A stretch of 64,000 bases of DNA from Phorcus lineatus (Eukaryota > Mollusca > Gastropoda > Trochida > Trochidae), in NCBI GenBank assembly GCA_921293015.1, contig OV121094.1:36392054-36456053 (forward strand). Direction: 5' to 3'. Positions within the stretch are counted from its first letter, which is position 1. The number at the start of each line of letters is the position of its first letter. Of this stretch, positions 24,501 to 35,505 are shown piece after piece. Position numbers and translations under genes: made by a program. Below the pieces are notes generated by a model. The model had not been told where the DNA came from, did no database searches, and was given only the letters and a program-made list of their open reading frames with translations.

Positions 24501-27458
24501 AGTGACCTAATCACAATACACTCATCGTGTTTTCACACTATTGAGGCAATCGGTATCTCTGCATATGAAGATGAAATCAATCATTAATACATTTTTAAAG
24601 AGAAAGAAATCGATTGGTATATCCGTCACACCCTAATTTGATATAGAGGTATGCGCGAAGTTATTTTATATCGAAACATTTGGAGTCATGGGTTACAATA
24701 CGCTGGTAACACTTCGAGAATAATTGTCGACCACTGTATATGGATATAAGATAATCAAGGTAACTAACCTGTATTAATATTTCGCAAAATGATTTCAAAG
24801 ACATCACAATTTTGTTTGAAATTTGTCAAAAGATTTGATCTATTGAAACTGATACTGTCGCCCGAGGGGATAATTTTAGAGAACTGGTCTATTGCAAATA
24901 ATTGTTTTCCCCATGAGCTTCAAGCTTTTCAACTTTGAGTAAACACCTAATCACTAGATCGATTCAAACTGTGAAGAGCAGGAGATGGCAACCTATTCAC
25001 TTCTTGAAAGAAAATCGCAAGTCAACAGTTATTTCGATGAGGTACAGAGGAGCTACTTTTTACGTCAGTCTCTCTTTTACTATATCTAATGACCATACCT
25101 AACTTAGACTGTCCCGCTTGTGCAAGCAACGGAGTCGACAGAAGCGACAACAGTAGATTCCAATGAAATACACAGGCGATCTTCCGTTCTTCGTGATAGG
25201 CAATATGTGAAGCCAAATTGAAGACCGAGTCTGACTGACCGTCCGTGACACTGGGGTGATATTTGTTTACTCTGCCTACCGGTTTTAGGAGCCGCAACAT
25301 GTGTGCTCATTTTGTAACTGAAAACTGCTCTATGGCAGGTAAGTTAGTGTGCAAAAGCTCAATTGTCTACCAGATATAGGGAAGTGGCTGTTATAGAAAA
25401 ACAATGGTGATAAAACTAGTTGGAAAAAATCGTGTTCTATTGCCAACAGTGTAAGGTTGAGGATCAATTAACGACGACTCTTGTTACTGCAACTGGTCTT
25501 AAAGCAGCATCTGTTTAAAAAACTATTTGGTTATTGTGCCAAGAGTTTGAACCAGTTTAAAAGATCAAAGATTAAGACTTTGTTACCTCCATTAACATTT
25601 AGTAACTTAATACTTAGCACTTTCAATCAAAACCTGTCTTGACTACTTTACAATGAAATTTGATTAGCAAGAAATTCAAGGATATACAGTGATTTTTGTA
25701 CAAGTTTCGATTGGAAATAAAAGGGACATACTTACATACTTTAAATGCTTGAGTAATCGCCTGCTTTGAGTTATTCCGGAATTTTCTTATATTTAATGAA
25801 TAAAACTCTATAAAAAAGATGATATAAACATTCTGTAGTAAAAACATTTGCTTGAATGCGATAGCGACGTAGTCTATTTCTTGGGTGAAAATATCCTTCA
25901 GTCTCAGTGTGACATTATTAAAAAAAATTGACTGAACATTATTTTGACTTTGCAATATATCCCCATATCCAATATCCATAGTAAACTGGTATCACATTGG
26001 GCAAAGACTTGTTCAATGCTGACTAGTATATCATGTTTTTTAAAACAACATGCACTATCCTTTAAGTTATGTAATGGAAAATAAGGAAAACATACCTTAC
26101 TTATGGAAACATTGTTGTCGTTTCAAAGAAGGATAAGTCACATCCAGTCTTAAGATGTAAATAACAAATCCATATCGTTCTGATAAACAAGTTTAAATCC
26201 CATCGATTGCTCTCATTGTTTCCTTCAGAATTAAACCATTCACAAGTGCAAGCCTAATTGTGGTTTCAATACTCTGAATATTTACTCGAATAAGATAAAG
26301 TTATTTCTTAAATGATTTCAATGACAAAAAAGGGGATTTGAAGGAGCAACTCTAAGCCTAAGAAGGTCGAACTCTATTTCTTACAAAGAATTCTATTGCA
26401 AATTGAGAAAATAACAAAATGATGTGATGAAACACAGCATTCGGCATTGATAACTACTTAATATAAAGATGTACATGTTTAACAGAAAACGGATTTTTTT
26501 GCATAAATATAACATATATAAACAGATTCGAAAAACTTTATGTAAACATAGATTTTAAATACTAATAATTCATTAAAAACAGTTCAATTCAATCCATCAA
26601 AAATAATTTTAATAAATATCATATTAGAAAAGACATAAAAAGATATTAATTAAGTATGTATTTAAAATGAACAGTTGATTGAGAAGAAATGATTTTTAAG
26701 AACATTGATTTAAAGCAATTTAAAATGAATTACTATTTCAACAAAATGTCATGCTAAAATTGAGTATCTAGTTCAGAAAATGCGTCAGTTGACAATTGTC
26801 CATTTGAGTGAATTCATTCTCTCCCAACAAAGGTAACCCTGTTATAAATTCCTATACAACCTCTGTTATAATTAGAGCTCCTCTCGAGCTTTCGGCAGTC
26901 TCCCCTAGCGGCACAATATTGCAACTTAAACTACCTTGCATTAGGTCACCCAATGAAAACACCGAATGCATGTATAACATATTTGTTGTCACACAGGCAT
27001 GCAGCTGCTTTTTAAGGCGTATATGTGTTCTGTAAAGCAGATTCAAAGTCCAAGGTGTATATTTGAATAAAGTTTAGCTTTTGGAAACTTTACGGAAATA
27101 ATTTAAGCGATTTGAATGATAACTTTTGAAACGGCGTCGCTGATTACACAACTAATTTTGATTGCATCCAAATAGGTTTCTACATTTCCGACAGACCGAG
27201 AAACGTTGTATAGAAATTTAAGACGGAGCTACCTCTGTGGGGAGAGAGTGAGGTTGAATAGAAATGTATGACGGAGCTGCCTATCTTGGTAGATGATAAA
27301 GATTCAATGGCTTTCGACTAACTCCTCTACATGACATAAAAGTCCTTTTTATTTGGTAGGAAGCAGTCTGTAAACTCAAACTTGGAACGTAAACTGCAGT
27401 AATTTAGATTTTTTAAAGTTGAATAAAAGATAATGTTCAATGTCGATAGTCGATAGTC
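21546..27458. other. Long non-coding stretch with diverged local similarity
   Basis: No convincing gene. ORFs of 60-118 codons (for example 24147-24455, 25022-25300, 25623-25979) lack motifs. The region 23510-23690 resembles 24838-25030 (gata-cYgTCGC ... AACACCwAATmACkAGATC ... ATTCAAAC), which suggests an old duplication about 1.3 kb apart. I could not align it rigorously. Confidence 0.4.
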
Positions 27459-27748
27459 GAGGTGAGTTGAGGGATAGCGTAGTGGTTACCGAAGTGGGTT
27501 TGGCAACTTTGTCTGCACTTGAGAACCTTTCTACACGCAGTACGTTTCGGTGCAATGCACACTACATGTCAGTGCGGTACCACCCTTTGGTCGCTAGCCC
27601 CAGCCGATACTAGCTGGTTTCACCGCAATGCATAGCCACAATGGTGTTGCGGTCTTTCTCCCTGCATTAAAACTAGTACTAGCAGCTGCGAAAAAGGTGA
27701 AATGCTCTTGAAAGCGGCATGAAGCCCACAATTACCTCACCTTACATG
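27459..27748 (+). mobile_element. SINE, long copy with altered head
   Basis: Starts GAGGTGAGTTGAGGGATAGC with a box-A-like GGATAGCGTAGTGGTTA but no box B: the segment between it and GGCAACTTTGTCTGCAC is shortened. The body (CTACACGCAGTACGTTTCGG, GGTTTCACCGCAATGCATAG) and the tail match the other copies. It probably cannot be transcribed by polymerase III. Confidence 0.8.
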
Positions 27749-28461
27749 CAAGACAGGTTAAAACACAACTCGCTCACTCACTCCGGCTGGTATAGTTCTA
27801 TTGGACTCTGAAGCACATAATCTACCACACCGTGATAGAAGTTAAGTAAGTGGTCTATATACGCATTCGATAATGTGCATCCTCATAAAGTCACCGTTTT
27901 ACAGTTTTACCACATAATCAATAGACCAAAGCTTCACCGTTACGATTAGTCTTTTCAAGGTAGCCTTCTTAAATTAAAGGTTAGGAAACTCTGGTTTCCT
28001 GTCTTAAAAGAGGAATATTCCCGAAATAGCAGGTAGTTAAAACTTCCTACTCCATTGTCAAGACATTTAGTTAAAAGGTCTTTATTACCACATGGGGTTT
28101 AATGGAGGCGGTCTGCTGTAATTAGGACATTTAGCGCTTTACAGATGTATGAATAAGGTCATCAGCAAGAAGATGTAGAGTAGGCGGGTAAAGTGTTATA
28201 ATCAATTATGTCAATTATCAATAAGTACGTGAATGAGAGTCATTCCAAAGGGAGAGGACACATCATGGAGGAACAGCTTCGAAATAATGAAGTGAAACCG
28301 GAAAGAAAGGCATGGTGAGCGAAAGACAACAGATTTTAGAATGATTCAACTTTGGTTTGGCTCGGCTCCTAATCGTCGACCTCTGTAGCTTGGATTCCTC
28401 TACCAAGAGCATATAAGCTGGCACAGCTCTCAAACCACCACACCAGGGGAGCGGGATAGCG
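27749..28461. other. No gene seen
   Basis: Non-coding, no recognised repeat. Confidence 0.5.
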
Positions 28462-28590
28462 GTCGCAGGTTTCATCGCAATGCATAGCCACAATTGGTGT
28501 TGCGGGTTTTCTCCCTGCAATAATACTAGCAGCCGCGATGTAAGTGAAATAGTCTTGAAAGGGCGTTAAACGCCCAACTCACCTCACCTC
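28462..28590 (+). repeat. SINE 3' fragment
   Basis: Begins at GCAGGTTTCATCGCAATGCA and carries the conserved tail through AACTCACCTCACCTC. It overlaps an 85-codon minus ORF that is only SINE sequence. Confidence 0.85.
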
Positions 28591-29237
28591 CCCTCAATAC
28601 CTACGGCTATGGCTACGTTAAAGGCCAATACTACGGGAACACCAAAGAGGACTCTATCACCTACACAAACTACACCAGCAACACCATATTCACAGTCATG
28701 TTTTAGGTTTAAGTAGCACAATATTCAATTATCTCAAAATCCCCCAAAATAAAAAAACAATTATTTAGTAGTCATAACTACATGATCTTGAGGACAGGCA
28801 TGGACCGAGAGTATAGCCCGAATGTTGAGGGTAAGGCAGAGTCATTCGCGGCCTAGTCACTTCAAGAGAAACCAGTAACCCTTCAAATGACTGACTTAAG
28901 GTCAATATTCTTCCCGAAATCTCAAAATTCAGGCAAAAGTTTTTAGTTCAGTGATGAAAACGACGATGTCTTGAAAATTATAGAAACGTCGCTTTCGGAT
29001 ATGTCGGACGATACACCTTCGTCAAAAGTGAAAAATGAAGAGAGGAAAGAGGGAGTGATTATTATTGATGGAAGCGATCAATCTTTACTGAAGGATATAG
29101 CTAAATGCAGAAACGACACCACGGTGTTTATAAAGTCAGTATAAAGCCACGAACCATGGTCCTTGCAGAGTAAATACTAACTTTACCTTTCTTCCAATTA
29201 GCATATTTTATGGATTATATGTGAAATCATTGCTTCT
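28591..29237. other. No gene seen
   Basis: Short possible coding-like run around 28950-29130 (Ser/Asp/Glu-rich in one frame), but with no start, splice signal or recognisable motif. Confidence 0.35.
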
Positions 29238-29310
29238 AAATGATAATGATCATAGTAATGATGATTATGATAATAATGATGTGATGACACTACTCTTAGT
29301 ACTACTACTA

Positions 29311-29370
<60 letters not shown>
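29238..29370. repeat. Trinucleotide microsatellites (GAT/AAT and CTA)n
   Basis: Imperfect AATGAT/GATGAT units run to about 29290, followed by a nearly pure CTA array at 29300-29370. The poly-Leu ORF here is a product of the repeat. A similar GATAAT array lies on the far side of the neighbouring LINE (31266-31345). Confidence 0.9.
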
Positions 29371-29371
<1 letters not shown>

Positions 29372-29542
29372 AATCAACTCGCGGTAGTCCGGCCACCGAT
29401 GATCCGAATCTCGCAGTATCCGAACGGTAGCAAGCTGTAACCAAACTAATCTCTATATAAACTCATTAAATGTTGATTCATTAATCCGTTGATTCAGTCT
29501 CCGAATCCGACCGCTGATTAGCTGTAACGGGTTAGTTAATTA

Positions 29543-29692
29543 CAGACAGACAGACAGATTGTTTATTAAAGTCTCACCTCAACATAAAAATACATAGAAT
29601 ACAATAGATACAACAGTAAAAGTTGAGCCACCCCTATAAGGGATTATGAGAGACTAATGTCATAAAAATATTTACAAGAAGCAAAATAGTTT
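29543..29692 (-). repeat. LINE 3' UTR and tail
   Basis: GACAGACAGACAGATTG followed by TTTATTAAAGTCTCACCTCA and ACCCCTATAAGGGAT (29630-29644), a potential hairpin. It is nearly base-for-base the same as 32558-32715 and more distantly like 12602-12745. Confidence 0.85.
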
Positions 29693-29694
29693 TT

Positions 29695-29931
29695 AACTAA
29701 AAAACCCACACCCCCAGATCCACATTTAGAGTTGATATGTAATGCTGTTCTATTCTGTCCATACCATGTGTATCCATCAACAAATAGTTTATTATCTTTC
29801 TTCAGATGAGTCTCAGCTATACCGACAACATCTAAATCAGCATACGTTAGAAGTCAGAGCGTAGTACGTTGTTTTCAGAAGAAGTGTCCGAAGACCAGCC
29901 CGCTACGTACGTTCCAGAACCCGCATTTTAC
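29695..29931 (-). pseudogene. LINE endonuclease start, truncated
   Basis: Recognisable blocks on the minus strand are AGWSSDTSSENNVLRSDF, then after a frame change DLDVVGIAETHLKKDNK, YTWYGQNRTALHINSKCGSG and GVGFLVKNYF. They match the start of the endonuclease at 16651-16400. Coding sequence then stops and the 3' UTR begins. It has the catalytic Glu block but no GDFN or DHS block, so it is non-functional. Confidence 0.8.
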
Positions 29932-31038
29932 TCAGTATTTACGATGATTGTTGTGTGTACTGTGATCTGTAGGTTCATCGCGTCCTTGACCTCTGCCCTG
30001 ACGAGCATCACTCTGATTTGTCGACCGGGGGCCGTCACGTGACCTCTGTTGGTAAACATTACCACGTGGAGACCTGTCACTGTAAACACCGACTGACTGA
30101 GCGTCCTGGTATCGTCCTTTTTTATTGTTGTCATGTCCAAGACGGCGATGTTCACGTTGATCGTCCTGTAAGCGTTGTATCCGACCTCCAGACACTTTCA
30201 GCTGACCATTTCCTACCGTATCTACCAACATTTTCATAATCGATTCAAACAATCTTTGCTGGAAGGATTTATCACCCATTACGTAAACATTACTATAATT
30301 TCTACTGTCACGTAGTTTCTTCTTTTCAGTTAGAATCTGTCTCTTATCGTCAGTGGAGCGGCATTTAGCGATAATAACTCCCGGGTATCTAGAATGCCTG
30401 GATATCTTTCTCTCTGCCGAGTCGATCTGGATATCTCTCAATTTCAAACCCTCCCTGATTAAACTATTCACCTTGCTACATACATCTTCAGATCGCATTT
30501 CCGGTACATTTCGTACAACAATATTCAGGTGTGTATTGTCTGTCTTCACTGTATCGGCGTATGTGCGACTCCGTTTCAAATCAGCCACTTCTTTCTCAAC
30601 ATTCTCTATTGCATGAAACTTATAATCGCGAAGCTGTTCAACTCGATTGTTTATATCGTCGATGTTGTCAGCGAGATCTTTTCGCACATGCTTTATTTCG
30701 CTATCAACCAGTACCTTCACCTTTCCCATTAACCGTACTTCTAATTCATCAAAACGTTGATCGAAATGGGAAGAAAGTTTATCGATGGCTAACAAAATGT
30801 CAGACACAGTTTTCGTGCACCCGGGTGAACAGTTTTTGTTTATATCATTAGGAGGTCGCGCAATGTGCATATCACTGACATTCACACCTCTTAGCTTTTT
30901 GGTTTGCATATCCATCTCTTCATTATCACTAGTTAAGTGTCTCTTTCGCTCATCTGACGATCGGATCTCAATGTTGAGTCCTGGCGACCACATGACTGAG
31001 TCGACAAAATCTTTTGACGAATCTATATCCATTGTCAT
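29932..31038 (-). CDS. LINE ORF1 protein (coiled coil plus RNA-binding region), intact
   Basis: 368 codons from the first ATG (31038). The frame is open a little further upstream, but only with a non-ATG start. It is an ORF1-type nucleic-acid chaperone that would coat the LINE RNA in a ribonucleoprotein. Residues about 80-160 form a heptad-rich, charged helix (ISDILLAIDKLSSHFDQRF-like, VEQLRDYKFHAIENVEKEVA) suited to trimerisation. About 170-285 is an RRM-like unit (HLNIVVRNVPE ... YPGVIIAKCRSTDDKR ... NVYVMGDKSF). The last 90 residues are rich in Arg, Gly, Ser and His. No CCHC knuckle is seen. It sits directly upstream of a truncated endonuclease. Identification rests on position, the coiled coil and tail similarity to the 16.7-kb copy. 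It is remarkable for being uninterrupted in a defective element. Confidence 0.75.
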   Translation of the reverse strand: MTMDIDSSKDFVDSVMWSPGLNIEIRSSDERKRHLTSDNEEMDMQTKKLRGVNVSDMHIARPPNDINKNCSPGCTKTVSDILLAIDKLSSHFDQRFDELEVRLMGKVKVLVDSEIKHVRKDLADNIDDINNRVEQLRDYKFHAIENVEKEVADLKRSRTYADTVKTDNTHLNIVVRNVPEMRSEDVCSKVNSLIREGLKLRDIQIDSAERKISRHSRYPGVIIAKCRSTDDKRQILTEKKKLRDSRNYSNVYVMGDKSFQQRLFESIMKMLVDTVGNGQLKVSGGRIQRLQDDQREHRRLGHDNNKKGRYQDAQSVGVYSDRSPRGNVYQQRSRDGPRSTNQSDARQGRGQGRDEPTDHSTHNNHRKY

Positions 31039-31265
31039 CGGTGTAGAATAACAACAACGTCGGCTTAAAGGTTCATACACAGTTTACAAAACATATAAAC
31101 ACGTTCGATTTCTCACTTATTGCTGCCGATGTTGTCCCGATTTCCCGTAAACAAACTCTTTCAATTTGTCTGTTTAGAGAGAGAAAATGTCCACCTTGCC
31201 GCATTTACCTTCACCTCTGACCCTTTACAGCTATTTCTGCTTCATTAATCCGACGGTTCATCAAA

Positions 31266-31345
31266 GTAATATGTAATGATAATAATAATGATAATGGTGA
31301 TGAGGAGGATGATTATGATGATGATAATGATAATAATGACAATGT
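31266..31345. repeat. GATAAT/GATGAT microsatellite
   Basis: Imperfect AATGATAATAATAATGATAA array. Similar composition to the array at 29238-29290 on the other side of the LINE. Confidence 0.85.
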
Positions 31346-31568
31346 TAACAATGCCTTACATATTTTATGCACACGTTTCTTGGCAGCTTGCATTCTGTCA
31401 TCGAGTTTTAAACGATGTATATACCGATAGCGTTATTTGTTTCTTAACTTTGGATGTTTAACATTTTCGTATCCAAGCGTTGTATCAAATGAAAGGTACA
31501 AATGGTAATAATGAACCATCAAGAAAGACCTACTAGATATAACAAGTAAAGAAGTGAGCACAGCTCAC

Positions 31569-32106
31569 ATACCCCCGCTTCAAACTATAGTCTGGCTTTC
31601 TTTGTTGGTTTTACCCTCAAAAAGCTCACTTAGGGATCATGGTTGATAAGTGTATTAAGTTTGTTGAAGCTAACATGTATAGTTTAGGAAATATGCTCAG
31701 GAAAAAGGACTTGGTCATAGATTCACTGTTTTAGTCATGTTTCCATGGAAACCGCAAAAAATAAAAATCATTTGTTGGTCAAACCCTCAAAAGACACATC
31801 AAGGGATCATGGTTGATAAGTGTATGAAGTTTGGTAAAGATATCATGTATAGTTATGAAGATATACTCCGTACAAAGGACTTTGTCATTGTTTAAGTCAT
31901 ATTTCCATGGAAAAAGCAAAAAATAAAAATCATTTGTTGGTCTACCCCTCAAAAGGCACATCTAGGGATCATGGTTGATAAGTGTATGACGTTTGGTGAA
32001 GCTAACATGTATAGTCTAGGAGATATGCTCCGGACAAAGATTTGTGACGGACGGACGGACAGAATGAATGCTATATACCCCCGCTTACGCTGTAAGGCGG
32101 GGGTAT
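31569..32106. mobile_element. Tandem-unit element ending in TATACCCCCGC hairpin
   Basis: Three direct copies of a roughly 165-bp unit start near 31601, 31771 and 31933. Each contains TTTGTTGGT..., AGGGATCATGGTTGATAAGT, GTATAGTYTAGGAR and (in two) TTTCCATGGAAA. The left end has ATACCCCCGCTT. The right end has a GACGGACGGACGGACAG run and then TATACCCCCGC...GCGGGGGTATA, a perfect 11-bp stem at 32075-32106. I recognise this terminal motif as typical of abundant invertebrate repeats but do not know a family name. No coding capacity. Confidence 0.7.
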
Positions 32107-32398
32107 AATTACAATATGAAGTATTTCAAGCTGGTTTCGGAGCACTCGGGAGTCATTGTTGAGACTGTATTCGAAGGACTCGTGAGTCAGTTTTTGGCCA
32201 GTCTGAAATAACCCGAAGAGTTTTTTCTGCTACTGTAATTTGTCGCTGAAGAACTCGATGAGTCATGCGATAAGCGTCCTTCAACCACGTTCTAGTTATG
32301 TTTATCGTCTTCATGTGTACACAAATCTATACACGTGATATAGTCGTGATGTGAAAGGTTTAAAGATCCATTAGAAGTTTACTTGATGTACCTGCGTG
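32107..32398. other. No gene seen
   Basis: Non-coding. GGACTCGTGAGTCAG/GAACTCGATGAGTCA-like words recur two or three times near 32135-32265. Confidence 0.4.
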
Positions 32399-32557
32399 AA
32401 AATGAGAAACATCAACTAATACGTTAAATGTTATAAAACCAGTATGACGTATTTGTCATTGGCTTGTCTTACAATCACCGAAATATCCCCGCCCCTGCAA
32501 GCATCTTAACTTTGTAAGAGAATACATTCATCGTATGGAATACGTATGCTTAATGCA
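32399..32557. repeat. 159-bp direct duplication, left copy
   Basis: AAAATGAGAAACATCAACTA... to ...GTATGCTTAATGCA. The same 159 bp recurs at 32925-33083 with about five differences that I can count. The two copies abut the LINE fragment on either side. Confidence 0.9.
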
Positions 32558-32924
32558 GACAGACAGACAGGCAGACAGATTGTTTATTAAAGTCTCACCT
32601 CAACATAAAAATACATAGAATACAATAGATAAAACAGTAAAAGTTGATCCACCCCTATAAGGGATTATGAGAGACTAATGTCATTAAGATATTTACAAGA
32701 AGCAAAATAGTTGCTTAAAGTAAAGTTATGGTTATAAAATTTATAAAAATAAATCTATTGGGTTAAAATCATGAATTATATACATAAGATTGACGTTTAG
32801 AAAGAATAAAATGGCAGGTTTTCGCAGCAGTAAAACATACATTTGGGCTGGATAAGATAAATTGTAACTTTTGAAATCACTTAAATCACCAAAACTATCA
32901 CACTCGGCTATACATTTTCTTAAT
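32558..32924 (-). mobile_element. 5'-truncated family A LINE, 3' end only
   Basis: Starts (3' end in element sense) with GACAGACAGACAGGCAGACA, then the 3' UTR nearly identical to 29543-29692 including the ACCCCTATAAGGGAT hairpin (32651-32665). About 66 codons of ORF2 C-terminus (32941-32741; ECDSFGDLSDFKSYNLSYPA) resemble the end of LINE A at 12.9 kb. It is flanked exactly by the 159-bp duplication. Confidence 0.85.
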
Positions 32925-33083
32925 AAAATGAGAAACATCAACTCATACGTTAAATGCTATAAAACCAGTATGACGTATTTGTCATTGGCTTGTCTTACAA
33001 TCACCGAAATATCTCCGCCCCTGCAAGCATCTTAACTTTATAAGAGAATACATTCATCGTATGGAACACGTATGCTTAATGCA
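32925..33083. repeat. 159-bp direct duplication, right copy
   Basis: Second copy, beginning AAAATGAGAAACATCAACTC and ending GTATGCTTAATGCA. Degenerate partial repeats of its second half follow (ATTGGATTGTCTTACCATCACC at 33086 and 33241), so the site was already repetitive. Confidence 0.9.
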
Positions 33084-34379
33084 TTATTGGATTGTCTTAC
33101 CATCACCCGAATAAGCCTTAGACAGCGTCTAATTGGTATAAGAGATTATCATATTCCGTCAAAGGGTATCAATATTTTGCAGACATGTATTTTGTGTTGA
33201 GAAAACATTCACTACAGGTAACACGTACGAGTAATTTATTATTGGATTGTCTTACCATCACCAGAAAAATCTTGGACAGGCGTCTAATTGATCAATGGGA
33301 ATATCATATGCCAACAGAGGATATGACAATAGAGAATACTGTCCTGTATCGGGGTTATTTACTGTGTTATGAAGAGAAGGGGATATCATGAAAGAATCTA
33401 TCGATTAAAACCATTGTATCGAATTTAGAAAAAGAGAAGTAAGTACTTAAAACCAGTTCAAAATTTAAACAAGTTAAATGGCACTTCCGTTAAATTTGAC
33501 GTAGTTTTAAACTGATTAAGAAAAGTGGCCTTTGTGACCTCGAAGAGCAGAGTCCCATCATATATAGAGCTTTCTAAAGCAAATATCAATTTCGCACTGG
33601 AAAACATAATGATACTTAGGGCAAATATTGTGTAATTATAAGACAAAATACAATTTCATACAACCAAAAGCACATCACCTGTCAATATAAGTAATAACAA
33701 TTTTGAAATACCTTGTTAACTGTTAAAGAAAACTGGACATAAACTACTGTAAGATTCACTATGCTAGGATTGAGGCGGCCAATGCTGTGTCTATTTTAGA
33801 CGTAAACGCGATTGGTTTAATTAAAGTTCTTTCATTTGCTCAGGAAAGTTACACGGGATGACCCCAATCTTAGATCGACTGTAATGAAAAAAGTAGACCA
33901 GACCATCTAAAATTATTTAGATTGAATCTGAGCAATAAATAAGGAGCATCTGTAACAGTTCCGGGCACCTTTAAGTGATTGAAATTATTTTGTTTAACAC
34001 CCAAAATATAAAATGCAGTTTCATTGCACTTAGTATTATTAGAAAGCATTCATTATGCATATGCGTTAAAATCCTGTCCATTCTAGCAAATACTCACAAA
34101 AAAGTGGTTTGACGTTTTTCTTCTTTGAAATGTATTTTGAAGGTATTTGTGCCAAGTTCAAATAAATTCTCCTAAGAAGGGAAATTCAATGCACTCACAA
34201 TGCACTTAGAAGTTTAAGGGTATCGCTGGGAATGTATATACCTACAGCATTCGCTCTAATCATTCGACCTGTATCCATGTTCGTTTATTAGAGAAAAATT
34301 TTATTACAGTGTCACGTACCTCTTAAATAAGATACAATCATTATGCATTACAACATACATATATTTTTTAAAAGTACCC
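33084..34379. other. No gene seen
   Basis: Degenerate repeats of the preceding unit to about 33300, then AT-rich non-coding sequence. Confidence 0.5.
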
Positions 34380-35138
34380 GGCCTGAAGGCCTATGAGACA
34401 CCTTCGTTTGAGTGACCACTTTTGCACTTTGCGCGGGGGTCTACATTTAGGCATTTTTTAAATTCTTATCCACATTCTGCATACGTGCATAGGCATTGTT
34501 TCTTGTGGCGATTTTAGATGATTTACTGTTATCGCCAAGAAAAAAACTGACAGGCTCGATTTTGGATTTTATTAAAAGCTTTATGTTCGTAATGTCCCCA
34601 GATTGCCGCTCCATATATGAGGATAAGTAGATACATCATAGGCTGTTCCACCTGCATCATAAAACATGGTTCAGAGAGCACTCAAGAGCCCTACCTGCAG
34701 ATATCGCTAGTTGATTCACGGCTATTTTTAAGTCCACATTTTCGTCAAACCACAAGCTTAAGTATTTATAAGAGTCAGTGTAATGCAATGAAATATCACC
34801 AGACACAAACTTGAACTCAGGGCAGTTCCGTGAACAATCTGAGAATTTTCCATCTTTAACTCCAATCTACATTTTCGACACCATCTATCAACTTCATCTA
34901 GCATAGACTGCAGAAGCTCCTCAGTTAGTGCAAGCAAGACGATGTCATTTGCAGAAAGAAAAATACTAACATTGTCTCCGTTCACATCGACACCACAGTT
35001 CATGTTCCCTATACTCCGAGCCACCTCGTCGATGTAAATTGCAAATAGGGTAGGTAACAGCAAGCAACCTTGTTTTACACCGTTTGGCTGAGAACATAAC
35101 AGGTGAGAAGAGCAATGAATTATCAAGCCGCTAGCCAT
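34380..35138 (-). pseudogene. LINE reverse transcriptase fragment
   Basis: The minus strand gives motif B NGVKQGCLLLPTLFAIYIDE, then GVDVNGDNVSIFLSANDIVL where YADD would be expected, then WCRKCRLELKMENSQIVH (motif D region). Further down are degraded blocks such as DLKIAVNQLAISAGRALE and SYMERQSGDITNI. The catalytic YADD has decayed to SAND, so it is inactive. The layout resembles family A but the sequence is clearly more distant. Confidence 0.8.
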
Positions 35139-35231
35139 ACGAGGGATTTAGCCCGAAAGAGATCAGGGTGGTAGGAAGGAGCGTGAGCGGATTCATAAAT
35201 GCCGATTTAGCATTTTACGAATCTTGGTTTG

Positions 35232-35505
35232 TGGTTAGGTCTAGTGGTGGAGTGGTGCCTTTAGCTATTTTGGTAAGTCTGAATTTTTTTTTCTGGTTTC
35301 CATGGAAACAATTCGAACTAAGTGCATAGGGGGTAGGGTTTTTATCCAACCTATATCTAACTAACTATAAGTATTATTTACTTAACTTATGTGGTTAGAT
35401 CTAGTGCTTGGGTGCCTTTTGTTACTTAGGTTACTCTTAATTTTTCCTTTTACTTCGTTTCCATGGAAACAATTTGAACTTAAGGAATATTGGGGGCTGT
35501 AAATG
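35232..35505. repeat. Imperfect tandem duplication with GTTTCCATGGAAAC
   Basis: Two units of about 160 bp start near 35232 (GGTTAGGTCTAGTGGTGGAG) and 35391 (GGTTAGATCTAGTGCTTGGG). Each ends with a GTTTCCATGGAAACAATT palindrome followed by YGAACTWAG. The palindrome is also present in the units at 31.7-31.9 kb. Non-coding. Confidence 0.75.

Larger units (their letters stand above)
29543..31240 (-). mobile_element. Family A LINE with internal deletion (no reverse transcriptase)
   Basis: Read on the minus strand it has a 5' leader, an intact ORF1 (31038-29932), about 80 codons of endonuclease start (29931-29695), and then directly the 3' UTR and GACA/CTGT tail (29692-29543). The remainder of ORF2 is missing in one clean step. 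The 3' UTR is almost identical to that of the 32.56-kb copy, so the family has been active fairly recently. The outer 5' limit is uncertain. Confidence 0.8.

Noticed and set aside
25022..25310. 92- and 68-codon minus-strand ORFs as a small gene
   Set aside because: Two overlapping frames of similar length, no motif, no splice or polyadenylation support.
29221..29430. Leucine-rich ORF
   Set aside because: Produced entirely by the CTA microsatellite.
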